A stretch of DNA of 64,000 nt, taken from assembly GCA_958428235.1 (NCBI GenBank), contig CAUAFG010000014.1:12122-76121 (forward strand), given 5' to 3'. The notes beneath the pieces are model-generated. The model ran no database searches and was not told the DNA's origin. It saw only the letters and a program-made list of their open reading frames with translations. The translations under genes were made by a program, and so were the position numbers. Of this stretch, positions 26,462 to 34,772 are shown piece after piece. Source of the DNA: Faeciplasma sp900553675. GTDB lineage: Bacteria > Bacillota > Clostridia > Oscillospirales > Ruminococcaceae. Position 1 is the first letter of the stretch. Every line of letters begins with the position of its first letter.

Positions 26462-26504
26462 AAAAGAAAAATCCTTGCCATGCTCATCACATAACAAGGA
26501 CTTT
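26462..26504 (-). terminator. intrinsic terminator after the M42 peptidase gene
   Basis: On the minus strand the arms AAGTCCTTG and CAAGGA are followed by TTTTTCTTTT. It separates the membrane-lipid/peptidase run from pyk. Confidence 0.75.
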
Positions 26505-26508
26505 AAAA

Positions 26509-27555
26509 TTATACGTTGAGATATCCCTTTAAGACCTTAAGCGTGTTCAGAACGCCGTCGATATGGCTGCGCTCATAGCCGTGGCTGGCGTAAACGCCGG
26601 AGCCGATAAGACCGTGGCGGATATCGTACCCCGCGCGCAAAGTTGCCTCGACGTCCGAGCCGTAGTAGGGGTAAACGTCAACCGCGTATTCCGCGCCCTC
26701 GCGCTTGGCAGCGTCGATAAGCTTGCCCACAACACTGTAGCTGTAGGGTCCGCCCGAGTCCTTTGCGCAGATGGAAACCGTGCGCTCGGTGCATTCAAGA
26801 CCGTCCCCAACGCAGCCCATATCAACGCTTATAGCCTCGGTAACTCCGGCAGGAACAGAAGCCGAGCCGCCGTGTCCTACCTCCTCGTAAACGGTGATAT
26901 GAACGTAAACCCTGCGTGCAAGGCTGATATTGTTGTCTTTGAGATACTTTGCAAAGCCTAAAAGTATTCCGACCGAAAGCTTGTCATCCAAAAATCTTGA
27001 CTTGATATATCCCGATTCGGTTACCTTGGTTCGCGGCTCAAAGCATACTATGTCTCCGACCTCTATGCCAAGCTCTTTTACCTCGCTTGCCGAGCTGACG
27101 TTTTCGTCTATTACAATTTCGGTGTTGACAAAGCTCCTCGAAGTGGAGGAATAGTCGCCGTTTACGTGTACGCTTGCGTTGCAGAGCTGCAAAGTACCCT
27201 CGTAAACCTTGCCGCCCCTTGTGTATATGCGGACATTCTCCGTCTCGCCGTTGTTGGCGTTCATGCCGCCCAAGGCTGATATCTTAAGCCGTCCGTTTCC
27301 CTTTATCTGTGAGACCATGCCGCCCAGAGTGTCGGTATGTGCCTCTAAAAGCAGAGCGTCGCTGTCGTCGTCCCCGAAAAGGTCTATTAAAACTCCGCCC
27401 TTGGCAGTGATAACAGCCGGAAAGCCCAGCTCTGAAAACTCGTTTTTAATCCACTGAGCCGCCTTATCTGTAAAGCCGGAGGGGGAGTCTATCGCCAGAA
27501 GCTCGCAGGTCTTTTCGACCGCAAATTCTGCGTATGATTTATCCATTGTTGACAT
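26509..27555 (-). CDS. M42 family metallopeptidase (glutamyl-aminopeptidase type)
   Basis: A 348-residue, two-metal aminopeptidase. Metal and catalytic motifs are in order: LLLEAHTDTLGGMV (first His/Asp), SRFLDDKLSV (bridging Asp), TVYEEVGHGGS (catalytic Glu-Glu), SVDMGCVGDG, and a late ASHGYERSHIDG histidine. FrvX/PepA-like M42 enzymes trim peptides in the cytoplasm and form dodecameric shells. GAAAGGAAG precedes the ATG. It lies 26 bases after the AI-2E family gene, so it may be the last gene of the upstream run. Confidence 0.93.
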   Translation of the reverse strand: MSTMDKSYAEFAVEKTCELLAIDSPSGFTDKAAQWIKNEFSELGFPAVITAKGGVLIDLFGDDDSDALLLEAHTDTLGGMVSQIKGNGRLKISALGGMNANNGETENVRIYTRGGKVYEGTLQLCNASVHVNGDYSSTSRSFVNTEIVIDENVSSASEVKELGIEVGDIVCFEPRTKVTESGYIKSRFLDDKLSVGILLGFAKYLKDNNISLARRVYVHITVYEEVGHGGSASVPAGVTEAISVDMGCVGDGLECTERTVSICAKDSGGPYSYSVVGKLIDAAKREGAEYAVDVYPYYGSDVEATLRAGYDIRHGLIGSGVYASHGYERSHIDGVLNTLKVLKGYLNV

Positions 27556-27581
27556 GGCAAATACTTCCTTTCAATATTGAT

Positions 27582-28718
27582 TTATTCGTCAGCCGAAGCC
27601 GGCTCATTATTCTTTTTTCCGATACGCTTTTCGGTGGCTTCTGCCAGAAGCGTCCTTATAACGGCGGTAAGAGGGATAAAGAAGATGATTCCCACCAGTC
27701 CCAAAAGCTTGCCGCCGACCAGTGCCGCAATCAGGGTCAGCAGGGGAGAAAGTCCAACCGAGCTTCCCACAACATGCGGGTATATAAACTGATTTTCAAC
27801 AAACTGCACCACATTGTAAACGATTATGCACAAAATCACCTGCGAGGGGCTTACCAAAAGCGTCAGAAAAGCTCCGATAACGCAGGCGGTAAACGCCCCG
27901 ATATAGGGGATAAACGCGCACACCGCCGTCACTACAGCGACTAATGGGGCATAGGGCAGACGGAATATGCTGAAGAATATAAACATCAGCACGCCCAGTA
28001 TTATAGCCTCCACGCACTGACCGGAGAGAAATTTTGCATACGTTTCGCGGCTGAGCTGGGCGATATGCTCTAAAAGCTTTCTTGGCTTGGGCTTGCAGTA
28101 GGCGTCTAAAAGCTTGCTTATCTGGGCATGAAGCTCCTTTTTGCTGAGCAGAATGTATACCGCAATAATCACCGAGAAGCAGGCTGTAACAACGCCGTTT
28201 ATTGTAGTTGAAGCCGCACCGATAACGGTGTCTAAAACAACGCCTGTTCCGCTTGCAATCTTCTCCAAAAGATTTTGCATATCGGTGGTTTCAAACCATT
28301 CCGCAATGCCGGAGATGTCTATATTGTAGCTGCGGAATACCTCAACCCATGTGGGCCATCTGTTCTGAATCAGGCGGTAAAGGCTTTTAACGCTTGATAC
28401 AATCTCAGGTCCCGTTATGGTAATCACCAAAGCCAGAACCGCAACAATTATCAAAAGCGTTGCGACTGTGCAAAACGCCGTTACCATCGAATCCTTTGGC
28501 TTGCGCTTTGCCTTTTTGAAGGCTTTTGCAAACAGCTTTTCCATGCCGGATATGGGGACGTTTAAAACAAATGCAAGCATCAGTCCCGCGAATACCGGAG
28601 TGATAAGCCGGAATATTCCAACGGCGAAGTTGGCAACGGTATTAAGATTCTCCAGCCCGACAAACAGGACTACTCCGAAGGCTATAAGCAAAAGGGCTTC
28701 CTTAAAGGTCTTTTTCAC
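27582..28718 (-). CDS. AI-2E family transporter-like membrane protein
   Basis: A 378-residue protein with about seven or eight hydrophobic segments. The AI-2E/PerM pattern is clear in the C-terminal half: EAIILGVLMFIFFSIFRLPYAPLVAVVTAVCAFIPYIGAF, and then FVENQFIYPHVVGSSVGLSPLLTLIAALVGGKLLGLVGI. Members have been linked to autoinducer or Na+/H+ export; the substrate here is unknown. It sits 28 bases after the glycosyltransferase gene and is likely co-transcribed with it. Confidence 0.9.
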   Translation of the reverse strand: MKKTFKEALLLIAFGVVLFVGLENLNTVANFAVGIFRLITPVFAGLMLAFVLNVPISGMEKLFAKAFKKAKRKPKDSMVTAFCTVATLLIIVAVLALVITITGPEIVSSVKSLYRLIQNRWPTWVEVFRSYNIDISGIAEWFETTDMQNLLEKIASGTGVVLDTVIGAASTTINGVVTACFSVIIAVYILLSKKELHAQISKLLDAYCKPKPRKLLEHIAQLSRETYAKFLSGQCVEAIILGVLMFIFFSIFRLPYAPLVAVVTAVCAFIPYIGAFTACVIGAFLTLLVSPSQVILCIIVYNVVQFVENQFIYPHVVGSSVGLSPLLTLIAALVGGKLLGLVGIIFFIPLTAVIRTLLAEATEKRIGKKNNEPASADE

Positions 28719-28746
28719 ATTCCGTCAGCTCCTGTTCAGTCTGTGG

Positions 28747-29895
28747 TTACGAGCATAAAACAAGCTCTTTTTCTTTTTCTCCGACAAGCTTTTCCGCAAG
28801 GTCGCATATGTCCGAAGCGGCTTTGCTGTTGAGATATTTTTTCTGGCACAATACCATTTTATCACGGTTTTCGGATTTTTCAAGATAGTCCAACGCTTTT
28901 TTGATACTTTTTTCGGAGCATTTTGCAAATATGCTCATTCCGTGCTCCTCAAAGTATCTAAGATTTTTTGATTCACAGCCCGGAATAGGCGTTATGTGAA
29001 TAATCGGTATACCCGCGCTGGCGGCTTCGGTGGAAGAAAGCCCGCCCGGCTTTGTCATAAATATTTCGCAGGCTTTCATGTAAAGCGGCATTTTGTCGGT
29101 GAATCCCACAACAACGCAGTCCTGCGAAAATTCCTTTTCCATCCTTTCAAAAAGCCTTTTGTTGCTTCCGCAGATAATTACCGGCTCGATATCATTGGCG
29201 CGGCGTATATCCCTCCACTTTAATATATACCTGACGATTTTTACAAGATTCCCCGAACCCATGCTTCCACCGGTTATCAGGATGTATCTTTTGAACTCGC
29301 ACAGCCCAAGCTCCTTTTTAGCCTCGCTCTTGGAAATATCTTTCTTATACCCCGAAAGGGTGGGGATTCCGAGCGAGAACATTCTGTCGTGCGGCACTCC
29401 AAAGCTTTCAAACTCGCCGCTAAGCTGGCTTGTCGGGATAATGTAAGCGTCGAGCTTAGTCTCCTCGATAAACGGTATGCAGGTGTAGTCGGTGGTGATA
29501 AACAGTGTCTTCGGACGCTCCCAGCCTTTGCGAGCCATAGTAGTCATCATCTCGGCAGGGAAGAGGTGGGGCATGATTACGATATCATAGTGATGTTCGT
29601 CAAGATACTCCTTCAGAACCGCAGCCATCCGTCTGTTTGCAAAATAAATCGGAGAACGCCACGGAAGTCTGCGGTAAGCGTCTCCGATAAAGTAGACCAA
29701 ACCGAAAGCCTTCGGCACTGTCTGCACCAGTTTTATATATGTATTATCTATTATTTTCGAGGTCTTTTCGCTTTTAAGGTTGTAGGGGTTCATCATTTCA
29801 ACGTTGTGTCCGCGCCTTAAAAGCTCCTCTTTAACAGCATAGCCGGCGGCGTTATGCCCACCTCCGGTTCCGACTGACAGTATCAATGCATCCAT
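28747..29895 (-). CDS. diacylglycerol glycosyltransferase-like protein (MGDG synthase/UgtP type)
   Basis: A 382-residue GT28-type enzyme. The N-terminal nucleotide-fold begins ALILSVGTGGGHNAAGYAVKEEL, the MGDG-synthase glycine-rich loop. PHLFPAEMMTTMARKG and FITTDYTC follow. The C-terminal sugar-nucleotide site is FMTKPGGLSSTEAASAGIPII. The family transfers glucose or galactose from UDP-sugar to diacylglycerol to make glycolipid at the inner membrane face. The overlap with plsY (13 bases) and the nearby PAP2 phosphatase support a lipid role, since those enzymes would supply phosphatidic acid and then diacylglycerol. Confidence 0.88.
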   Translation of the reverse strand: MDALILSVGTGGGHNAAGYAVKEELLRRGHNVEMMNPYNLKSEKTSKIIDNTYIKLVQTVPKAFGLVYFIGDAYRRLPWRSPIYFANRRMAAVLKEYLDEHHYDIVIMPHLFPAEMMTTMARKGWERPKTLFITTDYTCIPFIEETKLDAYIIPTSQLSGEFESFGVPHDRMFSLGIPTLSGYKKDISKSEAKKELGLCEFKRYILITGGSMGSGNLVKIVRYILKWRDIRRANDIEPVIICGSNKRLFERMEKEFSQDCVVVGFTDKMPLYMKACEIFMTKPGGLSSTEAASAGIPIIHITPIPGCESKNLRYFEEHGMSIFAKCSEKSIKKALDYLEKSENRDKMVLCQKKYLNSKAASDICDLAEKLVGEKEKELVLCS

Positions 29896-30521
29896 AGTAA
29901 GCTAACCTTAACCTTTTCTCTTTCTTCCGGACTGCTGAAAAGCTTGTATCCGACAGCTGCGGAGATAATTATAAATCCCAGAGCAGCCGATACGATTCCT
30001 GCTTTAAACGAGAATACTGCTATAAGCGGCAGAGCGATAAGGTAGGAGACCGCTGTCCGGTAAAAGTGCGGCGAAACCTTTATGATCACCGAGAAGAATA
30101 TAAAGCTTGCCGCCATGATTATAACCGGCTGATAGACAGGCAATATTCCCAACAGGCAGCCAAACGTAACGGCAATGCCCTTTCCGCCTCGGAAGCCGTT
30201 GAATACCGGGAATATGTGTCCTATAACCGGAGCCGCAAGCACCAGCGCAAACAAAGCGTTGTCCATCGGTCTTAATCCGCCGGTCGCAATAAGATACAGC
30301 TGAACAGGAATTATTCCCTTAAAAAGCTCGCACAAAAGCGTAAGGCTGCCGCAGGTAAAGCCGCCGTATGTAAAAGCGTTTGCAACGCCGGGGTTGTGAT
30401 CCTTTGATTCGTCGGTAATGCTTTTTGTGTGAAGAATGCGCGCCCAGATCGGAGCATACAGTATGCTTCCGGAAAGGTATCCTAAAAGCGAGTATAAAAT
30501 AATTCTTAACAATCCAATCAA
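29883..30521 (-). CDS. plsY: glycerol-3-phosphate acyltransferase PlsY, divergent
   Basis: A 212-residue, five-segment membrane protein. GYLSGSILYAPIWA opens the family fold, and GHIFPVFNGFRGGKGIAVTFG is the canonical acyl-phosphate-site motif. The first catalytic motif differs: KDHNPGVANAFTYGG replaces the usual NPGATNVLR-type block. PlsY uses acyl-phosphate to make lysophosphatidic acid. The divergence may mean an unusual acceptor or a paralogue specialised for the glycolipid branch. Its end overlaps the glycosyltransferase start. Confidence 0.83.
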   Translation of the reverse strand: MIGLLRIILYSLLGYLSGSILYAPIWARILHTKSITDESKDHNPGVANAFTYGGFTCGSLTLLCELFKGIIPVQLYLIATGGLRPMDNALFALVLAAPVIGHIFPVFNGFRGGKGIAVTFGCLLGILPVYQPVIIMAASFIFFSVIIKVSPHFYRTAVSYLIALPLIAVFSFKAGIVSAALGFIIISAAVGYKLFSSPEEREKVKVSLLWMH

Positions 30522-30546
30522 GTCCTTTTATAGAGGGCTTATAAAG

Positions 30547-31143
30547 TCAGACGTCCTTGATTTCCACCTCATAGCCCGTGTCGGTTTCAGTTTCGGTTTC
30601 GATTTTGCTCTTTTTGTTTGACATTATCGTCGAAACAGCGTCGATAACGGCTTCAACTATCAGCGATACTCCCGCGAATATCCAAAGAACGGCGGTTGTG
30701 GTAAATGGATTAAAGATAATGACAACCGCAAAGATAACAGAGGTCAGTCCGCCGATACCCGGAATAAACCAATAGAGGCTGCCAATGCGAAGCGCGTCAA
30801 CCGACCATTGCAGCTTTACAAGTCCCACCACAAGTATTACAAGGCCGTATGCCACTGCCAGAAGAGGGAAGGCGTTTGCAATCCATTCGGGACGGAATAT
30901 GCAGAAAACTCCGGCAATCACCTGAACAAGTCCCTTTGTAAAGCTCATAGACATCGAGCCCATTTCCGGAGCAAGCCTGAAATAGTTCATGATATTAAGA
31001 ACTCCGAAAACGCAGAGAACAATTCCGAGTATTCTTACAATTGCAGAAGTGAAGGCTATCGGGTCGATAAGCAAAAGTACCCCGACGGCAAGCTCACATA
31101 TGCAGTAGATCAGCGGTCTGAAATCATGCAGAAACTTTCTCAT
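30547..31143 (-). CDS. DUF308 (HdeD-like) membrane protein
   Basis: A 198-residue protein with six hydrophobic segments arranged as repeated pairs, such as GVLLLIDPIAFTSAIVRILGI and GVFCIFRPEWIANAFPLLAVAYG. This is the HdeD/DUF308 pattern with repeated P-x-x-A turns. The C-terminus is charged (KSKIETETETDTGYEVEIKDV). HdeD is linked to acid resistance in Escherichia; the role here is unknown. It overlaps the PAP2 gene by 20 bases and precedes plsY by 25, so it is inside the lipid operon. Confidence 0.85.
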   Translation of the reverse strand: MRKFLHDFRPLIYCICELAVGVLLLIDPIAFTSAIVRILGIVLCVFGVLNIMNYFRLAPEMGSMSMSFTKGLVQVIAGVFCIFRPEWIANAFPLLAVAYGLVILVVGLVKLQWSVDALRIGSLYWFIPGIGGLTSVIFAVVIIFNPFTTTAVLWIFAGVSLIVEAVIDAVSTIMSNKKSKIETETETDTGYEVEIKDV

Positions 31144-31849
31144 ATTCTTTTCTTCCTTTCACTTTGTTGTTTCTATCGGTTTTATCGGGAATAAGCTTAT
31201 AGCATATTACATACCCAACTGCGCACAAGGCAACGGCAGCAATAACGTCTATTATAGAATGCTGCTTTAAGAAGACGGTTGATATCGAAATAAAGAAGCA
31301 CGCAACAGCCGAAACAACCTTCCAAATTCTCTTTGAAAACCTGCTTGTGTCAAATCCCGCAAGCAGAGCCGCCACCGAGCCCGAAACATGGATAGACGGG
31401 CATACGTTGGTGTTGGTGTCGAACTCGTAGAAATCCGCAACGAACCTTGTAAGGATGTTGTCACGCTCAAATTCGTCAGGTCTTAACTCCTGACAGTTGG
31501 GGTATATGAAATAGAATACTATCGTGCAGGTGTATGTAAACATGATGAAATACATCATCCGCCTGAAAGCCCTTTCGTTGAACAAAAGGGTATACCCCAC
31601 CGCGCCGACAAGGTAAACGAACCATAGCATATATGGGATTATAAACAGCTCGTTAAAAGGAATCATATCGTCGAGCGGGCAGTAAATCGGGTGCCACTGG
31701 GGAGGATCATAGAACCTCTCCATGAACAAAAATGCCAGACCGTATGCCGGCCAGAAAAGCAAAAGCTTTAAATACGCAAACTCGCCGTTCAGCTTTGAAA
31801 GCCTGAATTTGCGGTAATCAATTAGTTTATCCATCTGATATGTAAACAA
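31124..31849 (-). CDS. PAP2 superfamily membrane phosphatase
   Basis: A 241-residue, about six-segment protein. The phosphatase signature is NVCPSIHVSGSVAALLAG, with PSIHxSG in place of PSGH, and the final FLKQHSIIDVIAA, giving the histidine and aspartate of motif 3. This matches the PAP2_3 subgroup. A dephosphorylating role on phosphatidic acid or a related lipid phosphate fits the operon, which also encodes PlsY and a diacylglycerol glycosyltransferase. The start is uncertain: TTG at 31849 or ATG at 31834, both near AAGGAG but neither at ideal spacing. Confidence 0.85.
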   Translation of the reverse strand: MFTYQMDKLIDYRKFRLSKLNGEFAYLKLLLFWPAYGLAFLFMERFYDPPQWHPIYCPLDDMIPFNELFIIPYMLWFVYLVGAVGYTLLFNERAFRRMMYFIMFTYTCTIVFYFIYPNCQELRPDEFERDNILTRFVADFYEFDTNTNVCPSIHVSGSVAALLAGFDTSRFSKRIWKVVSAVACFFISISTVFLKQHSIIDVIAAVALCAVGYVICYKLIPDKTDRNNKVKGRKEYEKVSA

Positions 31850-31861
31850 AGCTCCTTAATA

Positions 31862-32359
31862 TTAGCCGACGCCCTGCTTTGAAAGCGCAGCTTTCTTGTT
31901 TCCGTCCTCCTGCGGCTGACGAAGTATTTTAAGCAGTCGGGGACGGTTGTATCTCTGAATAAGCACAAAGGGGATATTGACTATAAAATATATTATAGAT
32001 ACTATAACTCCGCCTTTGCCCTCCCATATCGAAATGCACCCAAAGCCCATTATCATAAGCGCAAGATGTGCGGCTTCGGCAATGCAGGTTTCCTTAACCA
32101 TAAGCTCTATACGCTCACGCTTGGTGGAAACCATCTTTTTTGCGGGCATAAGCTTCTTGAATATTTTAGACATATCCGGAAGCTTATTCTGCCATTTTTT
32201 TATTTTGATTTTATCATAGATTTTTCCGCCGTTTTCCCAGTCGAAGCTTCTGTAGGGAAAGCTGCTGAAATTAAACCAGCTTTTCGGAAGTATCCTTCCG
32301 ACATAGAAGGTGATAGTGCCTATTATGGCAAGGTAGATAAAACAGTGCAAAAAGTTCAT
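31862..32359 (-). CDS. CrtO-like (glycosyl-4,4'-diaponeurosporenoate acyltransferase family) membrane protein
   Basis: A 165-residue protein with an N-terminal membrane segment and two C-terminal ones. The conserved block is SSFPYRSFDWENGGKIYDKI, then IKKWQNKLPDM, and a later ELMVKETCIAEAAHLALM. This block marks the acyltransferase family annotated from staphyloxanthin CrtO. No other carotenoid gene is nearby, so the substrate is more likely a glycolipid made by this operon. It is the first gene of the run down to the glycosyltransferase. The upstream stretch has AT-rich promoter-like sequence. Confidence 0.72.
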   Translation of the reverse strand: MNFLHCFIYLAIIGTITFYVGRILPKSWFNFSSFPYRSFDWENGGKIYDKIKIKKWQNKLPDMSKIFKKLMPAKKMVSTKRERIELMVKETCIAEAAHLALMIMGFGCISIWEGKGGVIVSIIYFIVNIPFVLIQRYNRPRLLKILRQPQEDGNKKAALSKQGVG

Positions 32360-32515
32360 TATTAATCCTTTTCCGGTAAAAACGAGCCTGACAAGGCTGC
32401 AAATATACTACTTTATAATATATAATAAATACCGAAAATAAACTGTTTATCAACTGAACCTCAACTATTGTTGAGATTATGTCCTCACCTTTTGCTCAGG
32501 ATGATAACGTGCTTG

Positions 32516-33598
32516 TCATTCCGAAAGCTTAACCGTAAACCTGCATCCGTTCGGGGAGATGTTCTCGACAGATATTTCGCCTTGACAGATAGCGAGTATA
32601 CGCTTTACAAGAGCAAGACCCAAGCCGTTGCCCTCCTCCTTGTGGGATGAATCCTCCTGATAGAACTTGTCAAAAATATGCTTCTGGGCTTCGGCACTTA
32701 TGCCGGGACCGTTGTCCTCAACGGTGAATACTATTCCGTCCTTATTCCGGAACAGCCGAATCATGATTATCCCGCCAACAGGGTCGAACTTTATGGCGTT
32801 GCCGATAAGATTGTTCCAGACGTGCATTAAAAGCTCCCGCGCGCCGACATACTCAATGCTTTCCATTTCAACGTCGAACTCGATGTTTTTTGTTTCCCAG
32901 TCCGGCTCCAGCATTATTATCGACTGCCTTATCTGCTCGTCAAGCCTGTATTTCACGTTTTTGGACTGGATAACCTGATTGTCAACCTTAGAAAGCAGCA
33001 GAATATTGCCAACAAGGTTTGAAAGCCGCTTTGTGTTGAACAGTATCTTTTCGATATATTCAAGCTGCTCCTGCGAGGCTTCGGGACTGTCCTGCAAAAG
33101 GGTGGCATACCCCTCTATTGCGCTGATGGGCGTTTTGAACTCGTGCGAGACGTTCGAGACAAAATCCGTTTGCAAAACCTCGGTCGCTCCAAGCTCTGTC
33201 GTCATAAGGTTAAAGTTGGAGTTGATGTCCTCAATTTCACGGTAGCTTGATTTGTCGTTCAGCCTTATGCTGAAATCGCCCTTTGCAACCTTGCTCATAG
33301 CTTCGCTCAGCTTGTTTATCGGTGACAAAAAGTCCTTTCCGATGAAATACGCAACCACCGAGCCGATGGTAGTACTTAAAATAAGGAACCATACGCCCAA
33401 AGAGATATCCACGGTATACTTAAACGCAAGTCTTGACAAAAACGAAACCAGCCAGAAGACGGCGAAAACAAGCAGTATGTCTGCCATTACAAGCATTGTA
33501 AACTTGAACAGCAGGGTAAACTTCATTTTCTTTTTCGGCGGCTTGGCACTGTTTTTAACGCTTGGCTTTGCCCTTGCCGAAGCTGACGATTTTTTCAT
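32516..33598 (-). CDS. sensor histidine kinase
   Basis: A 360-residue kinase: a basic, Ala/Lys-rich cytoplasmic start (about 1-27), two membrane segments (about 30-52 and 68-87) with a very short outside loop, then a HAMP region (LSPINKLSEAMSKVAKGDFS). The H-box is FVSNVSHEFKTPISAIEG with His152. The catalytic domain has an N-box (WNNLIGNAIKF), VEDNGPGIS and GNGLGLALVKR. With so short a sensor loop it probably senses a membrane or cytoplasmic signal. It is 19 bases after its response regulator gene and transcribed from it. Confidence 0.93.
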   Translation of the reverse strand: MKKSSASARAKPSVKNSAKPPKKKMKFTLLFKFTMLVMADILLVFAVFWLVSFLSRLAFKYTVDISLGVWFLILSTTIGSVVAYFIGKDFLSPINKLSEAMSKVAKGDFSIRLNDKSSYREIEDINSNFNLMTTELGATEVLQTDFVSNVSHEFKTPISAIEGYATLLQDSPEASQEQLEYIEKILFNTKRLSNLVGNILLLSKVDNQVIQSKNVKYRLDEQIRQSIIMLEPDWETKNIEFDVEMESIEYVGARELLMHVWNNLIGNAIKFDPVGGIIMIRLFRNKDGIVFTVEDNGPGISAEAQKHIFDKFYQEDSSHKEEGNGLGLALVKRILAICQGEISVENISPNGCRFTVKLSE

Positions 33599-33617
33599 AG
33601 AATCACCTCATAACCCA

Positions 33618-34295
33618 CTAATCCTCGTTTTTGACCACCTTGTAGCCCACTCCGCGCATGGTGATTATCTTAAAATCGGGATTGTCCCTGAACCGATCTC
33701 TCAGTCGTCCGATATGAACGTCTAAGGTGTGGGTGTCGGTGTCGCTTTCATAGCCCCAGATATCGTCCATAAGCTGCTGGCGGGTGAATATCCTTCCTGG
33801 ATAGGATACCATCTTGTAAAGCAGCATAAACTCCTTCTGCGGAAGCACGGTTTTAACGCCGTTTGTGGTGACGGTCAGATAATCGTACTCTAAAATGGTA
33901 TTTCCGATAGTCTCCCGCCGCTCGTTGATCATCTGTGCGCGGCGCAAAAGCGCACCAACCCGCAAAACCATTTCGTTTACGTTTATAGGCTTTACCATGT
34001 AATCGTCTGTTCCGGAAAGATAGCCCTTGCGCATATCGTCAAAAGCACCCTTTGCCGTTATCATAAGAACAGGAGTGTTTATTCCCGCGCCCCTCAACTG
34101 GTTTACAAGCGAATAGCCGTCCACCACCGGCATCATTATGTCGGATATAATAAGGTCGAAATACCCCTCGTCAAGCTGGTCGAGCGCTTCCTTTCCGTTT
34201 GAAACGCCCTTTACCGAATAGCCGTTTTTGATAAGCACGTGTGAAAAAAGCTGACGAAGCTCGGCGTCATCCTCAGCGATAAGAATTTTAAACAT
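33618..34295 (-). CDS. OmpR-family response regulator
   Basis: A 225-residue regulator. The receiver domain has the acidic pair EDD at 8-10, the phosphorylation site Asp52 in DLIISDIMMPVVDG, TAKG at 84-87 and the lysine in MVKP. The C-terminal winged helix carries LPQKEFMLLYKMVSYPGRIFTRQQL and DVHIGRLRDRF. It pairs with the downstream kinase. It is divergent from the copper operon, with about 160 bases between starts. There is no evidence that it controls copper genes, because the copper promoter carries a CsoR-type operator. Confidence 0.95.
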   Translation of the reverse strand: MFKILIAEDDAELRQLFSHVLIKNGYSVKGVSNGKEALDQLDEGYFDLIISDIMMPVVDGYSLVNQLRGAGINTPVLMITAKGAFDDMRKGYLSGTDDYMVKPINVNEMVLRVGALLRRAQMINERRETIGNTILEYDYLTVTTNGVKTVLPQKEFMLLYKMVSYPGRIFTRQQLMDDIWGYESDTDTHTLDVHIGRLRDRFRDNPDFKIITMRGVGYKVVKNED

Positions 34296-34392
34296 AACAA
34301 GCTGTATCCTTTCAGTTTAAATGCACAGATTTATTATACATGATTTCACGGATTTTTGCAACATATATCCCATGCAAAATAAAAAATACCTC

Positions 34393-34421
34393 TTGACAAA
34401 TACCCATAGGGGGTATATAAT
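34393..34421 (+). promoter_or_regulatory. copper operon promoter with CsoR-type operator in its spacer
   Basis: TTGACA (34393-34398), a 17-base spacer, TATAAT (34416-34421). The spacer holds TACCCATAGGGGGTA, close to the known CsoR box (TACCCCCTAGGGGGTA). CsoR binding would mask the promoter. Confidence 0.9.
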
Positions 34422-34455
34422 ATCATCGTGAGATAAAAAGAAGGGAGCGATAGCC

Positions 34456-34752
34456 GTGCATAACTGCTGCTGCAATAAAAAAACCGACCGCCCCGACGAA
34501 CAGAAAAAGAAGCTGTTAAACCGTTTAAAGCGGATAGAGGGTCAGGTAAGGGGAATAATCAAAATGGTGGAGGACGACGCCTACTGTAACGATATTTTAG
34601 TGCAGTCCGCCGCCGTAAACGCCGCTATGAACTCTTTTAATAAAGAGCTTCTGGCTGCGCATATCCGCTCCTGCGTAGTAAGGGACATAAAAGCCGGCGA
34701 CGAAGGCATCATCGACGAGCTTACCGATACCCTTATGAAGCTTATGAAATAA
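34456..34752 (+). CDS. csoR: copper-sensing repressor CsoR
   Basis: A 98-residue all-helical repressor of the CsoR/FrmR family. The copper ligands Cys44 (DDAYCNDIL), His69 and Cys73 (AAHIRSC) match the known C-H-C set. An extra cluster, HNCCCNKK, sits at the N-terminus. It starts after GAAGGGAG and is the first gene of csoR-copA-copZ. It is expected to bind the operator at 34399-34415 and leave it when Cu(I) binds, releasing the exporter and chaperone. Confidence 0.95.
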   Translation: MHNCCCNKKTDRPDEQKKKLLNRLKRIEGQVRGIIKMVEDDAYCNDILVQSAAVNAAMNSFNKELLAAHIRSCVVRDIKAGDEGIIDELTDTLMKLMK

Positions 34753-34772
34753 AAAGAGGTGCATGATTAGCT

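Noticed and set aside
32460..32475. CTCAACTATTGTTGAG hairpin as terminator of the CrtO-like operon or the kinase gene
   Set aside because: Short stem, no T run on either strand and a location before the kinase stop region; it could be an operator, but nothing supports this.
34297..34455. Control of the copper operon by the divergent response regulator
   Set aside because: The promoter spacer carries a clear CsoR-type box and csoR is the first gene; no response-regulator direct repeats were seen.
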